In this document: positions 34,749-45,700 of the stretch, one piece after another | How positions within the stretch are numbered: position 1 is the first letter of the stretch | Layout of the letters: every line of letters starts with the position of its first letter | DNA from: Toxoplasma gondii ME49 | Lineage: Eukaryota; Apicomplexa; Conoidasida; Eucoccidiorida; Sarcocystidae | Assembly: GCF_000006565.2 (NCBI RefSeq) | Contig: NC_031471.1 | Coordinates: 930,001 to 994,000, forward strand | Length of the DNA: 64,000 nt | Reading direction: 5' to 3' | Position numbers and translations under genes: made by a program | The notes under the pieces: model-generated | Databases searched by the model: none | What the model saw: only the letters and a program-made list of their open reading frames with translations | What the model was told of the DNA's origin: nothing

Positions 34749-37118
34749 CCGTCTCGCGTGCACACTTGTTCCTTATTGAAAAAATGCGGAGAATTTACGA
34801 CTGGTTCCCCCCGCTCTCCAGAGATTGGCGCGTCGTTCCCAGTCTCTCGGGTCGCTCGGTGTCATCCGCTGGAGTGTGCTTCATCTTTCCGTGGTTTCTG
34901 TTTCCGTCTTTTCGTTTCCACCATTTCGTTTCGGACCGTCGTCGTCCTTCGAAAGCATCTGGTTTGAGGCGTGCGTCTCGCCACTTTGTTCTCGGTTCCT
35001 TCTTCTTTTCAACAAGGAACCGTTCCACAGTTCATTCCAATCCGTCGTCTCTCTCGCTCAGCAGTTCGGTTTCCTTCTCTCACTCTTCACAGTCTCTCTT
35101 TCTGACTCTGTCTCTCTTCTGCCGTTCCCGTCTCGTTTTCTCGTCGAGTCTCGGCACTCTGTGGCTGTGTCGATGGGAGGAGAGCGAAGACTGGTTCTTC
35201 GCAGCTCACAAAAAGGTTCTTTTCCGGCCGGAGGGAGACTCCTGCGATGGTGGTCACTTTTCAAGGTTGGTCTTTTCGATTTTTCCTACGCCTTCAACGC
35301 GGAGAGTCATGTCTCTACTTTTTCTCGGCGTGAGAAACGCTCCAGGGATCTGAAGCGCGTTTTCGATGTTCGTCGCAGGGCGTCCACTCTGTTCACTCAA
35401 CTATTTCGTGACACGAGGCGAGAAGGGAGAAGGAAGTCGCCTTTTTTTGTGTATGTGCGCCGTGCATGTAGAGATGCATGCAAAGGCATCTGGATGAGGG
35501 AGGTGGGCAGAACAGGCATCGCTTTCCGAGACTGTACAAGGTCCAGGTGGTAGCCTCTAGAGCGCGATGTGCGTCGCGCGCAGAGTACGCCGCATTGTGC
35601 AGACTCTGAATGTCAGAAAGGCTCCTGTGTGTTGCGCGTGAGCTTGTGCTCTCTGTTCTCGTGTCACGCAGGATGAACATCTGAAATGCGAACGAACTGG
35701 TTTTCCAGAAACTGTCCTCTGAACTAAAGTGTCGAAGCACGGTGGCGTCAGTGGTGAAGCGCCGGGATCTTGCAGAGAGGCTCAGTGAAGGTTTTTTATG
35801 CGAAAAGAGACAAACACTGGCCAACGCCACGGATACACGTCAGAGCGCGTCTTTCCCTCAGTTCGAGGGAAGTGCAGAATTCACTGTGGGTGCCCAGCGA
35901 CACACATACACATACATACGTTGCTCTCCACTTTGCGTCTACGCTCTCCTCTAGAAAGCAGAAACAGAAGGGGAATCAGAGTCTGGACGACAGCCAGCTG
36001 ATCGGAAGCGGGCTCTGGTTGTGCCCCGAGGCGCTCTCGCCACAAAGAAGCCAGAAGAGAGCGGGGAACGGAAAACGAAGAGAAAGGAAGTGCGGGGAAA
36101 GAGACGCTGTGGAGGGAAAGAGACGAAGAGCCGACCCAGTGGAAACAAATGAAGGCAGCCACCAGGACAGACAAAAGGGATTCAGAAAACAAAGTCAAGA
36201 CAACACAACAGGAGCAACTTGAACGCCAGAAGAGAAAGAAGAGATACGCTCGATGCATTCGGCTGTCTCAACTGTGTGCACGGCAACCGCAAGCGACCGC
36301 ACAGCTAGAAAGTAGACAAGGGCCTGTGCACATATCTTTATACAGTTGTATATATACATATATATATGTATGTACATATATATATGTATGTACATATATA
36401 TATGTATGTACATTTATATATGTACATACATGCGGGCATCTTTGATTCTATTGGTATAACGGTGTGCGTAAGTAGATTAGCGACACAACTAAGTTCACTG
36501 GTCTGTCATGTATTCACGCCGCCGTTTTTGCATTTCTTTTCTTCTCTCCTTTGCCTCGATTTTTCTTCGACTTCACTAGCGTCGAAAGGGGGTTAAGGAG
36601 AAGGTTTGGAACGGAAGAGGCGGCGGCTTCACTTGCGGGGCTGCATCCAAGCAGACGAAGGGAAGCACGCAAATAAGAGAGGAAAGCGGCGGCCGCGCAC
36701 CGAACAACCGACAGTTTCGTCCAGGGATAGCGGTGCATGCGATGCCATCAAAGCAACAATAGGAAAGGACTGCGAAACGAGGGGAGAGGTGACGCGGCAG
36801 AGGCCTCCTTGAGAGCAGAGGCGGAGGACGTGCGAAGGAAGTCAACGGCCAGAAAGCGCAGCAACACTCAGTGGAGGAGGGGAGCAAACAGAAGGACGAG
36901 GAGGGGCACAAGATGAAGCGTGTGGTGACTAGTGAAAGAGAGGTCGCGAAAAAAGGGAAGGAACAAAAGAGAGTAAAACACAGAAGGGGAGGAAGCGACA
37001 CCCGTGGCTATGGCAGAAGAACGATCAAGTCAAGAAAACGCAAAGAAGTTGCCAATCCATCGTCGTTGATTTCCTCTCCCCTCCATGTACACTTACACTT
37101 TTGCTTTCCGAGGAGACT
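34749..37118. other. Convergent intergenic region
   Basis: This lies between the stop codons of two convergent genes, so it should hold both 3' UTRs. The stretch 34.9-35.3 kb is pyrimidine-rich, and 36.6-37.0 kb is purine-rich on the + strand. No exon with matching splice sites was found. A tandem repeat lies at 36356-36427. Confidence 0.42.
36356..36427. repeat. 18-bp tandem repeat, four units
   Basis: The unit ACATATATATATGTATGT is repeated three times exactly, followed by a diverged fourth copy. Each unit is close to an inverted repeat. Confidence 0.9.
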
Positions 37119-38826
37119 TCAGAGCCCCTTCGATAAGTTGGAGCAGTCTTCTTGAGCGTTCTTCTCTTTCTCTCTTTGCGCTTGCCTGTCCTCCTCCTTG
37201 TCCTTCATCTCCTTCCTTTTCGACTGCCTCCTCTTCTCCCTCTGTGCCTGTCCGTTGCGTCTGACGGACGGAGCAGGCGCTCCTGTCTTCTGCAGAAAGT
37301 GGAAAAGAGTGCAGACAAAAGCGAGCCGAGTGACTGCAGCTTCGGGATCCGTGTGCTGCTTCTCTCGCGCTCCCTTCCTGGCATGTGTAACAGCAGAAGA
37401 AGACGCATTCTGCAGGGCCTTTAGTTTCTCTGCTTTGGAGTCAACGGTGAAAAGAAGTGAGGAAAAGAAAACGTAGAGGCCAGCTAAAGACGGAACCGAA
37501 CTGGGAGTTCTGCAGTCGAAGCGAGCGTCCTTGACAGCAAAGGTCAAATACTTGTGCACCGTCACGACACCGACAGATTCCTGCCTGAGCCGGCATGGAT
37601 GTGGGGAAGAAAAGAGATGCATACACAAGTATTTGTCTGCGCTGAAACGTGAATGCGCATACAGCTCTGCAAGCACAGACACAGTTCCACAGGAACTGTT
37701 CAACAGAGTTGTCTGTCATAACGGTATATTGGACACTGTCGTGTTTAGGGTGGGGACAGAGAAAGGTCGGCACCGTGGGGTTGGATGTGAACTGTTTCAA
37801 GTCTTTTGCATGTGCTCCGACCTTCTTGAAGTCGTGCCAGATGTCTGAGAAGCAGCGCGGAGCCGTTTGCAGTGATCTGCGTTTTTCGAGGTAATCTGGG
37901 AGGCCCCGGAGTTCGCGGCGATGACGAAAACGTTTTCTGTTCAGACACTTTCATTTGCAAAGACAGCGGAGGAGACTCTGAGCCTTTCGTGTCTTCTGGA
38001 GCTCTGGTGTTTTCTCGCGCGAAGGCCGAAAATGGTCGGGGCTTCTCTCCGGTGGCCTGACGTGATGGTGGCTGAAAAGAACGAAGAAGCAACAGCGAAG
38101 TGAAAAAAGGTTCACCACGGCAAATGACAACTGAGAGACGCATAGACTGACGGGGGCCTAAAGTTGGAGGGAAGCGGCGGAAACAAGCAAATGTGGACAC
38201 ACAACATTCAGATCAGGCGGCATGGTTGGTCAACCTCGGAACGGAGCGAAGCGCTGTGCACGGAACAAGAAAGAAAAGAGCGGCTTTCGAAAGCTACCGC
38301 CAGGCGACTACGGAAGCCTTTGGTGCCACCAGCTGCGGGCGGAAGACACGAGGACGAAATGGTAAAGACAGGGAGAAGACGATATCTTCGAGTGCGTAAA
38401 GACGAGGGAAGACAGAATTCGCCTTTCTCCCTTACTTGCCTCGCCCCCTCCTCTGGCGACGTCTCTTGTTCGTTGTCTTCGCTGTGTTGGTTGTCTGAAT
38501 CTGAAGAAGATAGAGACGAAGATCTGTCATCTTGAATATTGCCTTCTTTGACGTCTTCGCCACTATCATCAGCGTTTTCCTGCGCGTTCTGTTGGTCAAC
38601 CTCCCTTTCCCGCTGGGTCTGGTCATGTGCTTCCTCGGAGACAAGTGCAAGCGAAGTTCGTTTTGCTATGGCATCTCTGAGCACTCGCCAACCAGGACCA
38701 TTTGAAAAATCCGACGCTCGCCTGCTGTCGATACTCCAGCGAAAGGCGGAACTGCGAGGCGTCAGTGGGGGGTCCACCGTCAGAGTTTCTTCTTCGTCTG
38801 ACGACGACTCTGAAGAACTCGACGAC
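37119..38826 (-). CDS. Unrecognised gene, C-terminal exons (5' end not resolved)
   Basis: The last two exons are well supported: 37681-37844 and 37119-37580, separated by a 100-base intron in phase 0. They encode a compact segment (DIWHDFKKVGAHAKDLKQF, then PTFLCPHPKHDSVQYTVMTD) followed by VGVVTVHKYLTFAVKDARFD. After that comes a hydrophobic pair and a Lys/Glu/Arg-rich C-terminus ending NLSKGL. Upstream, an exon at 38436-38826 encodes an acidic Ser-rich region (SSSSSESSSDEEE; SSLSSSDSDN). An exon starting at 38071 (strong TTCTTTTCAG acceptor) encodes a Pro/Arg-rich piece. The join from the 38071 exon to 37844 could not be made in phase with a good GT donor, so one exon boundary is wrong or missing. 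The start codon must lie between 38827 and 40549. Function unknown. Confidence 0.55.
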
Positions 38827-40549
38827 CTGAAGAGGTAAGCCGAACAGAAGAACTAGTCGAGGAAACGCTTTGCCATCCTTCTGCGTAGAAAACGCGGGAG
38901 AACGGAACAGAAAGAGGGAGGAAGAGCAGACAACATATCCAGTTATGTAGTCCAGTATAGGGCTAAAAGCGTCGAGCATGCTTTCATCACAGACAGATGA
39001 GCTAGCAAGGAACTAGAGGAGAAAGGTAAGAAAGAAAAACAGGTGACGGACAAGACAGATTCACTGCGCCTATAGCTCGGAGTTTCAACAAGCGAGTAAA
39101 CTACCTGCGGTTTAGCACAAACTCACTCAGGAGATGGGGGTTGCCAGCAGCGAATCTCTTCGACCTGCCTAGAATGAGGAGAGAAAGGCACAATATCGCA
39201 GAAGCAACAGGTATCAGAAATTAGGAGCACCTACTGCGTTGTATCCCACGACAAACGCAGCTCTCGCGTCTGTCGAAAATGTTTTCCTATTCTCAGGTTA
39301 CTGAGTTTCCTGTTTCTCCTGTTTTTTCGCTGTAAACGGAAGTTGACAGGCAGTTGACCTCCAAAACAACACTCGAGACGAGATTGGAACATCATTACTC
39401 CGTCCTTTGCAACACCACCGCTTAAGAGGAGACGGCACCGATGTCGTGCTGTCTCCTTTTTTCGTCCTTGTTGAATTCAACAATGTACACGCTAAAGATG
39501 GGTATAAACAGTAGATGCTTTTCCCACTGCATGTTTCCAAACGTAGGACTGTAATCACAGAGTTAGTTTAGCAAGCAGGAGCTAGATCAAGGAATAGCTA
39601 CAAAGGCTTTAGGCTCTCCGCCAGAGATGGATACAACGATCCAACCAAATGTATACACAGAAGTGGACGCGTTGAGACATTTGATGCATAGATTGATACA
39701 CTGACCAGGTGGTTGGAAGAAAAACGGATGGACACAGTGGTCGGTATGTACAAGTAACGATGAACTGATATATGAACAGATTGAAATTGTGGACGGCAGC
39801 TGTTGGTTTCCGTTCTATCCTACTTCTGAGCCTGAGTTAGCAGAAGTGACCGTCTTCTGGCCCACTCTTCCATTGTTTGTTTTTTCTCTCTCGCATGCCT
39901 GAAAAGGAAAGCAGTCGCACACATGTAGACAAACGGGTTGGAAAAACGTTTCTTGTCGACAGATAGACTGAGCAAACAAAACTACAGATGAGCTTGGCGG
40001 ATATGCAGCTGAAAAGTTATGCGACTAGCTACACAGACAGGTACACATTTAGACAGGCACAAACACCGGACAGACAACTAGAGACGATTGAACGCGGGCT
40101 GCCAGGTAGTTAAAGAAGGGAACGTCTACTTGAATACGAACACCAAATAGTTGGCAGCGAATGCATCGCCGGAGAACTACATAGAGACACGCCACAACTA
40201 AGCTTACTTTGGTCATCGCAGCCTCACCGCATTCGGATGATATCTCGATGGCGACAGACCAACCAGCGTTCCTCAAGATTAAGCTCCGCAGCTGCTTTAT
40301 TCTCCTTTGTGGCGCCACTGGACGAATAACCTGTCGAAGTTGTTCAAACTAGAAGACACTGAGATCCTATGGAGTCACGGTCTTACTGTTCCTTCTGTAT
40401 TGCGTCTGAGGGATCACGGACTCAGGAAAAAGATGCCGGATTGTTGTCTGGTTTTTATCCTCCTTCACGAGCGCATGAAAATACAGACAACAGGAACATT
40501 TTGTGGAGAATCAGAGAGACGTGTAACACCGGTTTCATCTAGTAAGAAG
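38827..40549. other. Intergenic/5' region between two minus-strand genes
   Basis: No long open frame and no microsatellite. It must include the missing first exon(s) of the gene at 37119-38826 and the 3' UTR of the gene at 40550. Base composition is closer to even and less repetitive than the rest of the window. Confidence 0.4.
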
Positions 40550-42781
40550 CTACTCGATTGAGTACAAACATATGTCAATCCGGTTCCGAGCTTTTCTGTC
40601 AGACGGAAGTCTTCTGTGGGTTGCTAGATTCCTCTCCTTACCGGCAAAGGTGTGGCGTGGAGGTCGTCCCGCCTTCGTAAAGTGATTGGAAGACCGCCTC
40701 CATGCAGACGAGCTGCTAACAGAGCGGGTTCCTTCATCTGCTTTTGACGGTGAATTGGCATGAATGTTTTTCATGCCCCATGGCGGCCGGAGTTTTCGTA
40801 GGTCTTGAATGTATCTCTGCTGCAAATCCCCCCGATATTTCCGGTGGCATCGTGACGCCCATGTCTGACTGCTTGTACCAAGGGTTGCTGCCTCCAGTGC
40901 GCCCAGTCCGTCGGATGGCTCTGAAGAGGCACAGGCGTCCTCATACCCTCTTCCTGTTGCGGAAAGACTCGCTTTCCGAGAAGTGACAACTCTGACAGGG
41001 GACTGTATCTGAGAAAGCAAAGCCATGCGTCCTGCGTTGACAAACTTCTCAGGACTCCCCGGCGGAATAAGGTCTCGTGTTTCGAGCTCCAGGAGGTAAT
41101 CTTGTGGTGAAATGAGCGGAGCATGGCTTTGGACAAACTCGAGAAAGGGTGGGTCTTCTACTCGAATACCGCAGGGAACGCTGCTGTCTAGATGCGCCCC
41201 GTCGCCGAGTGTCAGATGGCGAGAGGTCTTAGGACCACGATTTTCCACGTCACGGTTTTCGGCGACAGAAACGTCGCCTTCACTGCCGCGTCTGCAGCAG
41301 TTCGAGTGAGGTAAAGCAGAGGATCGGCGAGAACTGCAGATAGAATCTGACGCACTGGACCCTTTTCTTTCCCTCTGCCTGAGGAGAAGCCTGTCCTGTC
41401 GAGGAAGATGTCGGAAATCTGCCGAACTATCCAGACTATCTACAGAGTCCTGATCAACGAAACCTCCATACGAATCTCTCCTCGGCTTCTGTGGGTCAAA
41501 AAAGGCAGAACCGCTACTAGAAGCGAGTGCAGAAGCGTCAAAAGCATCACTAGGGCAAGGAAGCTCAGGAAAGGCATAGGCGGGGGGAAGATCTGCAGGA
41601 TTCGCTGAGGGTGCATCTGTACCTTTACAGTTCGGGTTGCCTGTTCCACCATAGTCGCCCGGTTTCTGGGCACCATTTGATGCGGTTGTCACAAACCTAG
41701 TCCTTTCTCGTTGAAACCACTCGTAGACGTTGTCTAAGTGAGCGAGACGGAAATTCGTGTCGCGGCAAGAGACGACCTCTCTCAGACGGTTTGCAAGTTC
41801 AGCATAGAACGCCTGTGTATAGGACTTGGAATCGGCTGCTGTAGAAGCAGTATCGGTGTGCTGGTATGACTTGGGATTCCAGAATGCCGAAGGCCGTCTA
41901 ACACGTACACGAGAATTTCCATCAGGCAGCGATGAAAGAGGATGCGCCCACAAGGGACGTTCTACCATTGACATTGCGTTCTGAACTTCCGACGCAGCTT
42001 TCTTTGGAATCCACTTCGCTTCCAACCGGAAACGTCGAGGTGGTGGCACCGCCGAGGAACTATCCGATGTCTGTTCTAATCCAGGGCCACCGACGTCTCT
42101 GTGCATTCGTTCTGCACAACGCGACGCAAACTCTTGCATTTCGAGGAATCGTGGATCTGCTGCAATGTTCAACGCTCGAACATCTTCCAGGGTTATCGCA
42201 GTTTTCAGCTGTGCGGCATTCGCTTGCATCTGAGAAGGATGCTTTATGCCCACGCAAGTCTGGTTGTGCAGACCGGCTGTTTCCGTCTTGCTCCCCGCTG
42301 ACAGGACCGGGCGAGAGACAACCATCGCTGCTGAGGGCGTTCTGGCCGCTGCAACTACCTCGGTCACTGGCTTTCGTATGTCGGGTCTTTCCACGAAAGA
42401 GAAGGCAGTCTTAGGCCTTACAGAAAGACAGACTGGTGAGTTGGAAAAAGAGGCGCGCCGCTCCAGATGGACCTCGTCAGAGTGAGGAGAGCTGGAGAAG
42501 CGTGCAAGCTTCCGAGACTTAGATGCCTCAAGAAGAATACGAGGACGCAGTCCATTTGGCCTCGTAACTGGCGATGTCTCTTGCAGCTTTCTGGCGCTAG
42601 CATCGATCTGGGCATCGAGGGAGCAGCGTATGTACCATCCGGGCTTGGGCAGTGGACCCTGTTGTCCAGAGTAATACCTGAGATCTGGTCGCGGGGGCAG
42701 ATTCTTCTGCCCTTGCGCCTTCTGTTTTTTGCCCTTGCCTTTTGGCATTGTGCGCGTGGCATTGGGTGGCTTCGCAGGCAT
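40550..42781 (-). CDS. Hypothetical protein, 743 aa, single exon
   Basis: One uninterrupted frame. The first ATG (42781) has C at -3; a second ATG eleven codons later has A at -3 and may be the real start, giving 732 aa. The N-terminus is Lys-rich (KGKGKKQKAQGQKN) followed by a Pro/Tyr-rich piece (LRYYSGQQGPLPKPGWYIRC). Blocks that look folded are about 200-235 (TLEDVRALNIAADPRFLEMQ), 330-370 (AFYAELANRLREVV, LDNVYEWFQRERTRF) and 565-620 (PPFLEFVQSHAPLISPQDYL). The rest is Ser/Arg-rich and probably disordered, with several RxxS-type phosphosite contexts. I do not recognise a family. The absence of introns is unusual beside its neighbours. Confidence 0.78.
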   Translation of the reverse strand: MPAKPPNATRTMPKGKGKKQKAQGQKNLPPRPDLRYYSGQQGPLPKPGWYIRCSLDAQIDASARKLQETSPVTRPNGLRPRILLEASKSRKLARFSSSPHSDEVHLERRASFSNSPVCLSVRPKTAFSFVERPDIRKPVTEVVAAARTPSAAMVVSRPVLSAGSKTETAGLHNQTCVGIKHPSQMQANAAQLKTAITLEDVRALNIAADPRFLEMQEFASRCAERMHRDVGGPGLEQTSDSSSAVPPPRRFRLEAKWIPKKAASEVQNAMSMVERPLWAHPLSSLPDGNSRVRVRRPSAFWNPKSYQHTDTASTAADSKSYTQAFYAELANRLREVVSCRDTNFRLAHLDNVYEWFQRERTRFVTTASNGAQKPGDYGGTGNPNCKGTDAPSANPADLPPAYAFPELPCPSDAFDASALASSSGSAFFDPQKPRRDSYGGFVDQDSVDSLDSSADFRHLPRQDRLLLRQRERKGSSASDSICSSRRSSALPHSNCCRRGSEGDVSVAENRDVENRGPKTSRHLTLGDGAHLDSSVPCGIRVEDPPFLEFVQSHAPLISPQDYLLELETRDLIPPGSPEKFVNAGRMALLSQIQSPVRVVTSRKASLSATGRGYEDACASSEPSDGLGALEAATLGTSSQTWASRCHRKYRGDLQQRYIQDLRKLRPPWGMKNIHANSPSKADEGTRSVSSSSAWRRSSNHFTKAGRPPRHTFAGKERNLATHRRLPSDRKARNRIDICLYSIE

Positions 42782-45700
42782 TTGCGATCAGTCACGGTGG
42801 CTAGCGAAACAAAAGATATTTTTCAGTTGTGCAGTGGAACGAGTGAATCGATGGGTCTACTGTGACATCTGCAGTGCAAAAATATGTATTCGTCTAGAAC
42901 TGCAGCACCAGAGTGGAAACAACACAGGATAGTTGTCATCAATACGCGATGGTGTCGCTGACGACCTTTAACAGAGCAGCCAAATCGTCTGACGAGGGAA
43001 ATCGGTTTGGCTTATCGTTTCTCTGGAGTTCCAATGGTATGCAAGCCGCTCGTAGAGCACCTGCTCCCCTGAAAGTCTTCCACCAACGAATCTTTTACTC
43101 AAGCGCAAGGGGCTGGAGGGTGCCCGTGAACTGCCCGATCATCATGCATGGTGTTGAAGAAATTCCGGACTAGGCGGATCCCGCTGACAAATTTGTGCCA
43201 CCCCGTCAGGAATTCAACTCTTTTTCCACTTGCACCGCTATGGTAACACTCAAACGGGAGCACTTTGTCCAAGCGACCTTCGACCAGACAGGTTGCTCTT
43301 GCTCTCTAAGTTGTCATATCCTGCTAGCGTGCCCCAAAGCTTGTTGCCGATATTATCAGATTGCATCACTTTATTAAACTACATATTGTACGAATCACCG
43401 ACCATCACAAAGTGAACAATGCATAGATCGAGGAATTCTAGCTTCTCGCCCCTCCGGGATGCCAGCCAGTGAGTATTACCTTGTTATAGGTATGAATTAT
43501 ATCATTAAAGATTCCCATGTGCTGTCAACTCGGCTATATGGTTTATGCACGGAACTGAGACAATGCCTTTGTTTTGACGGGTGCCTAGGTACCGTGAATG
43601 CAAAGGCAGCCGCTGCATGTGTAACGGCGCTCCAGGAATTTGCGCATCAAGACATCTAGGCATGAAAACTGGGGGCCACGCCTTGGGGTGACAGCTCCGT
43701 GTCTGTTTTGGGCAATCATGATCAAGATGCTCGCGGAGTGGCGACAGACCACCGGAGAAACAGTGTTCTCTATCCAGGTTAAAGCAATCACTTGGACATG
43801 TGCTTTTGCCCAGTCTTTCTCTGCACTGCAGCCAAACTTGTCAAATCGTCTTATATCAGATGGTTTCTGACTTGCTGCCGCATACTAAAACATTCAAAGT
43901 ATTAGACACGCATCCCACTCATGAGACATTACGGAAGACCGGGAGGGAGAAGGATCTGCTATCCTCTGTTTCTGCCAGCCTATGCAGTATCGCTGCCTCG
44001 TTCATCTTCCATTGAAACATCGAGTGACTACTGGAGAGCCCAGCGTCTCAAATAGACGTCACAGGAAAAACGTCGATTTTTCCTGCATCGTCCGAGGCTC
44101 CGTGAAAACGATGTAGACACTGGAACGTGCGTCCTTGGAGTCATCGTGGATTGTGAGAGACGTTCAACACGGAACATGTCAACTTTGACCGTGGCCGGCG
44201 AAAGTCGCATACACGGAACATAGCCGGGGCTTGGCTGTCATCAGATGTTTTTCGCCCCACTCCTGGAAGTCTGCTGAACACCTTTACGTGGCAATTGAGG
44301 AAATGGCGTACTGTGTGTGCTTCTATGTGTATGATTCATTCAGTCGCTGTTTAAACCTTGCTGTCGGAAAATACTTCCAGCAAGGAGGAACGAGTTTCAG
44401 CCGGGGCTGGCGCACCGCCACTGTGGATTCACTCCCACCAGCTGAAGGCCGAGAAATGAGATACAGAGAGAACGTTTCCGTGAAGGAAATGGACACTTTC
44501 TAAAGCAAACGACAGTCTACAGCCATGTAATGAAATGCAACCGCCGTATCTGTGACGGTCGCAAAGCTCTAATGCAGGTTTATGTGTGCCGACGACGCGC
44601 AGGGTGCAAAGGTAGTCCTCAGATCACCTTTTGGCCATGAACCTTTCAATATCCGAAAATTAAACCGCACAGGGATATCCTTTACCGATTCTTGTGCATG
44701 TCAAGCTTCTGTGAGATTTATTCGTTCGTTGTGAATAGTTTTTGTGCAGTTGTGCTACTGCACGTTGCTTTCATACACACTTCAGTCTAGAGGAATCTTC
44801 CGAGGTCGGCCAAACACCATCCTCCCCTGCCACGGCGACTGGCCTGCGCCTTTCCACTTGACATGCAAGTGTACGCCTGATTTACGGAGGAAGATGCGCC
44901 AGGAAAGGCACGTGCCTTGGGAATTCGAACGCAAGGGAGGGCAGTTGATGGTGCTGTTACTCCAGGTCGTCCCATGCATGTTCAAAATCTTGAAGTGCCG
45001 TAAGACTCTCCTGTATTGGGGCGGTCGTCGTGTGGCGAGGATTGAGCGCTTAGCAGCGGTTGGTTCTCCGATGCTTTGAGCAACCTCATCGTTGTCACAA
45101 ATGAAGTAACACCGGCGGAGTCTCTGTGCAGCACTTGAGCCGCTGTATGCGCAGTCCACGGTCAGTACGTGGTACTGGAGCTACGTACTTGGTTGTTGAC
45201 TAGAGTACACCTGTCTAGCACGGTCAGCAGGGTTTTGCGTTGATCATTCCCCCACCAAATTTATTGGTACCTCCTAATGTAGAAGCTTTTTGTCTGTTAC
45301 GAGCGAAACTGTGTACACATCAATTGCAAAATATACCCACTGGGTTGGTGTAGTCGTTGCCCCTTGAAGCCAGTCGGTGCTTAAACTTGAGAAAATAAAA
45401 CTCGAGTTCCCTGTGGAGCCCCTGATGGGGTACACGTGAAGCTCCAGAAGATCCAAATGACGTATCGTCTGGACTCATGAAAACCATATTCGTCCTATTT
45501 TTACCTTTGAGGATCGCCTCGAAATTGGCGTCAGAGCAAATGTTCAACTGCACTATGTTTTTTCAAAAGCAGGCACGTGAAGCGGAAGTGTCCCATGTGA
45601 CATAGGAGTTCACCATACGTCATTCTGATGAGTTGCCCGCAATTCGATGAATAACCATCGGCCTGACAGGCTAAATTCCTCCAATGTTGGAGGGGAACAT

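Noticed and set aside
44744..45159. Overlapping 111- and 125-codon frames on opposite strands, considered as a mitochondrial-DNA insert or retroelement relic
   Set aside because: No recognisable mitochondrial or reverse-transcriptase sequence could be seen, and neither frame has supporting context.
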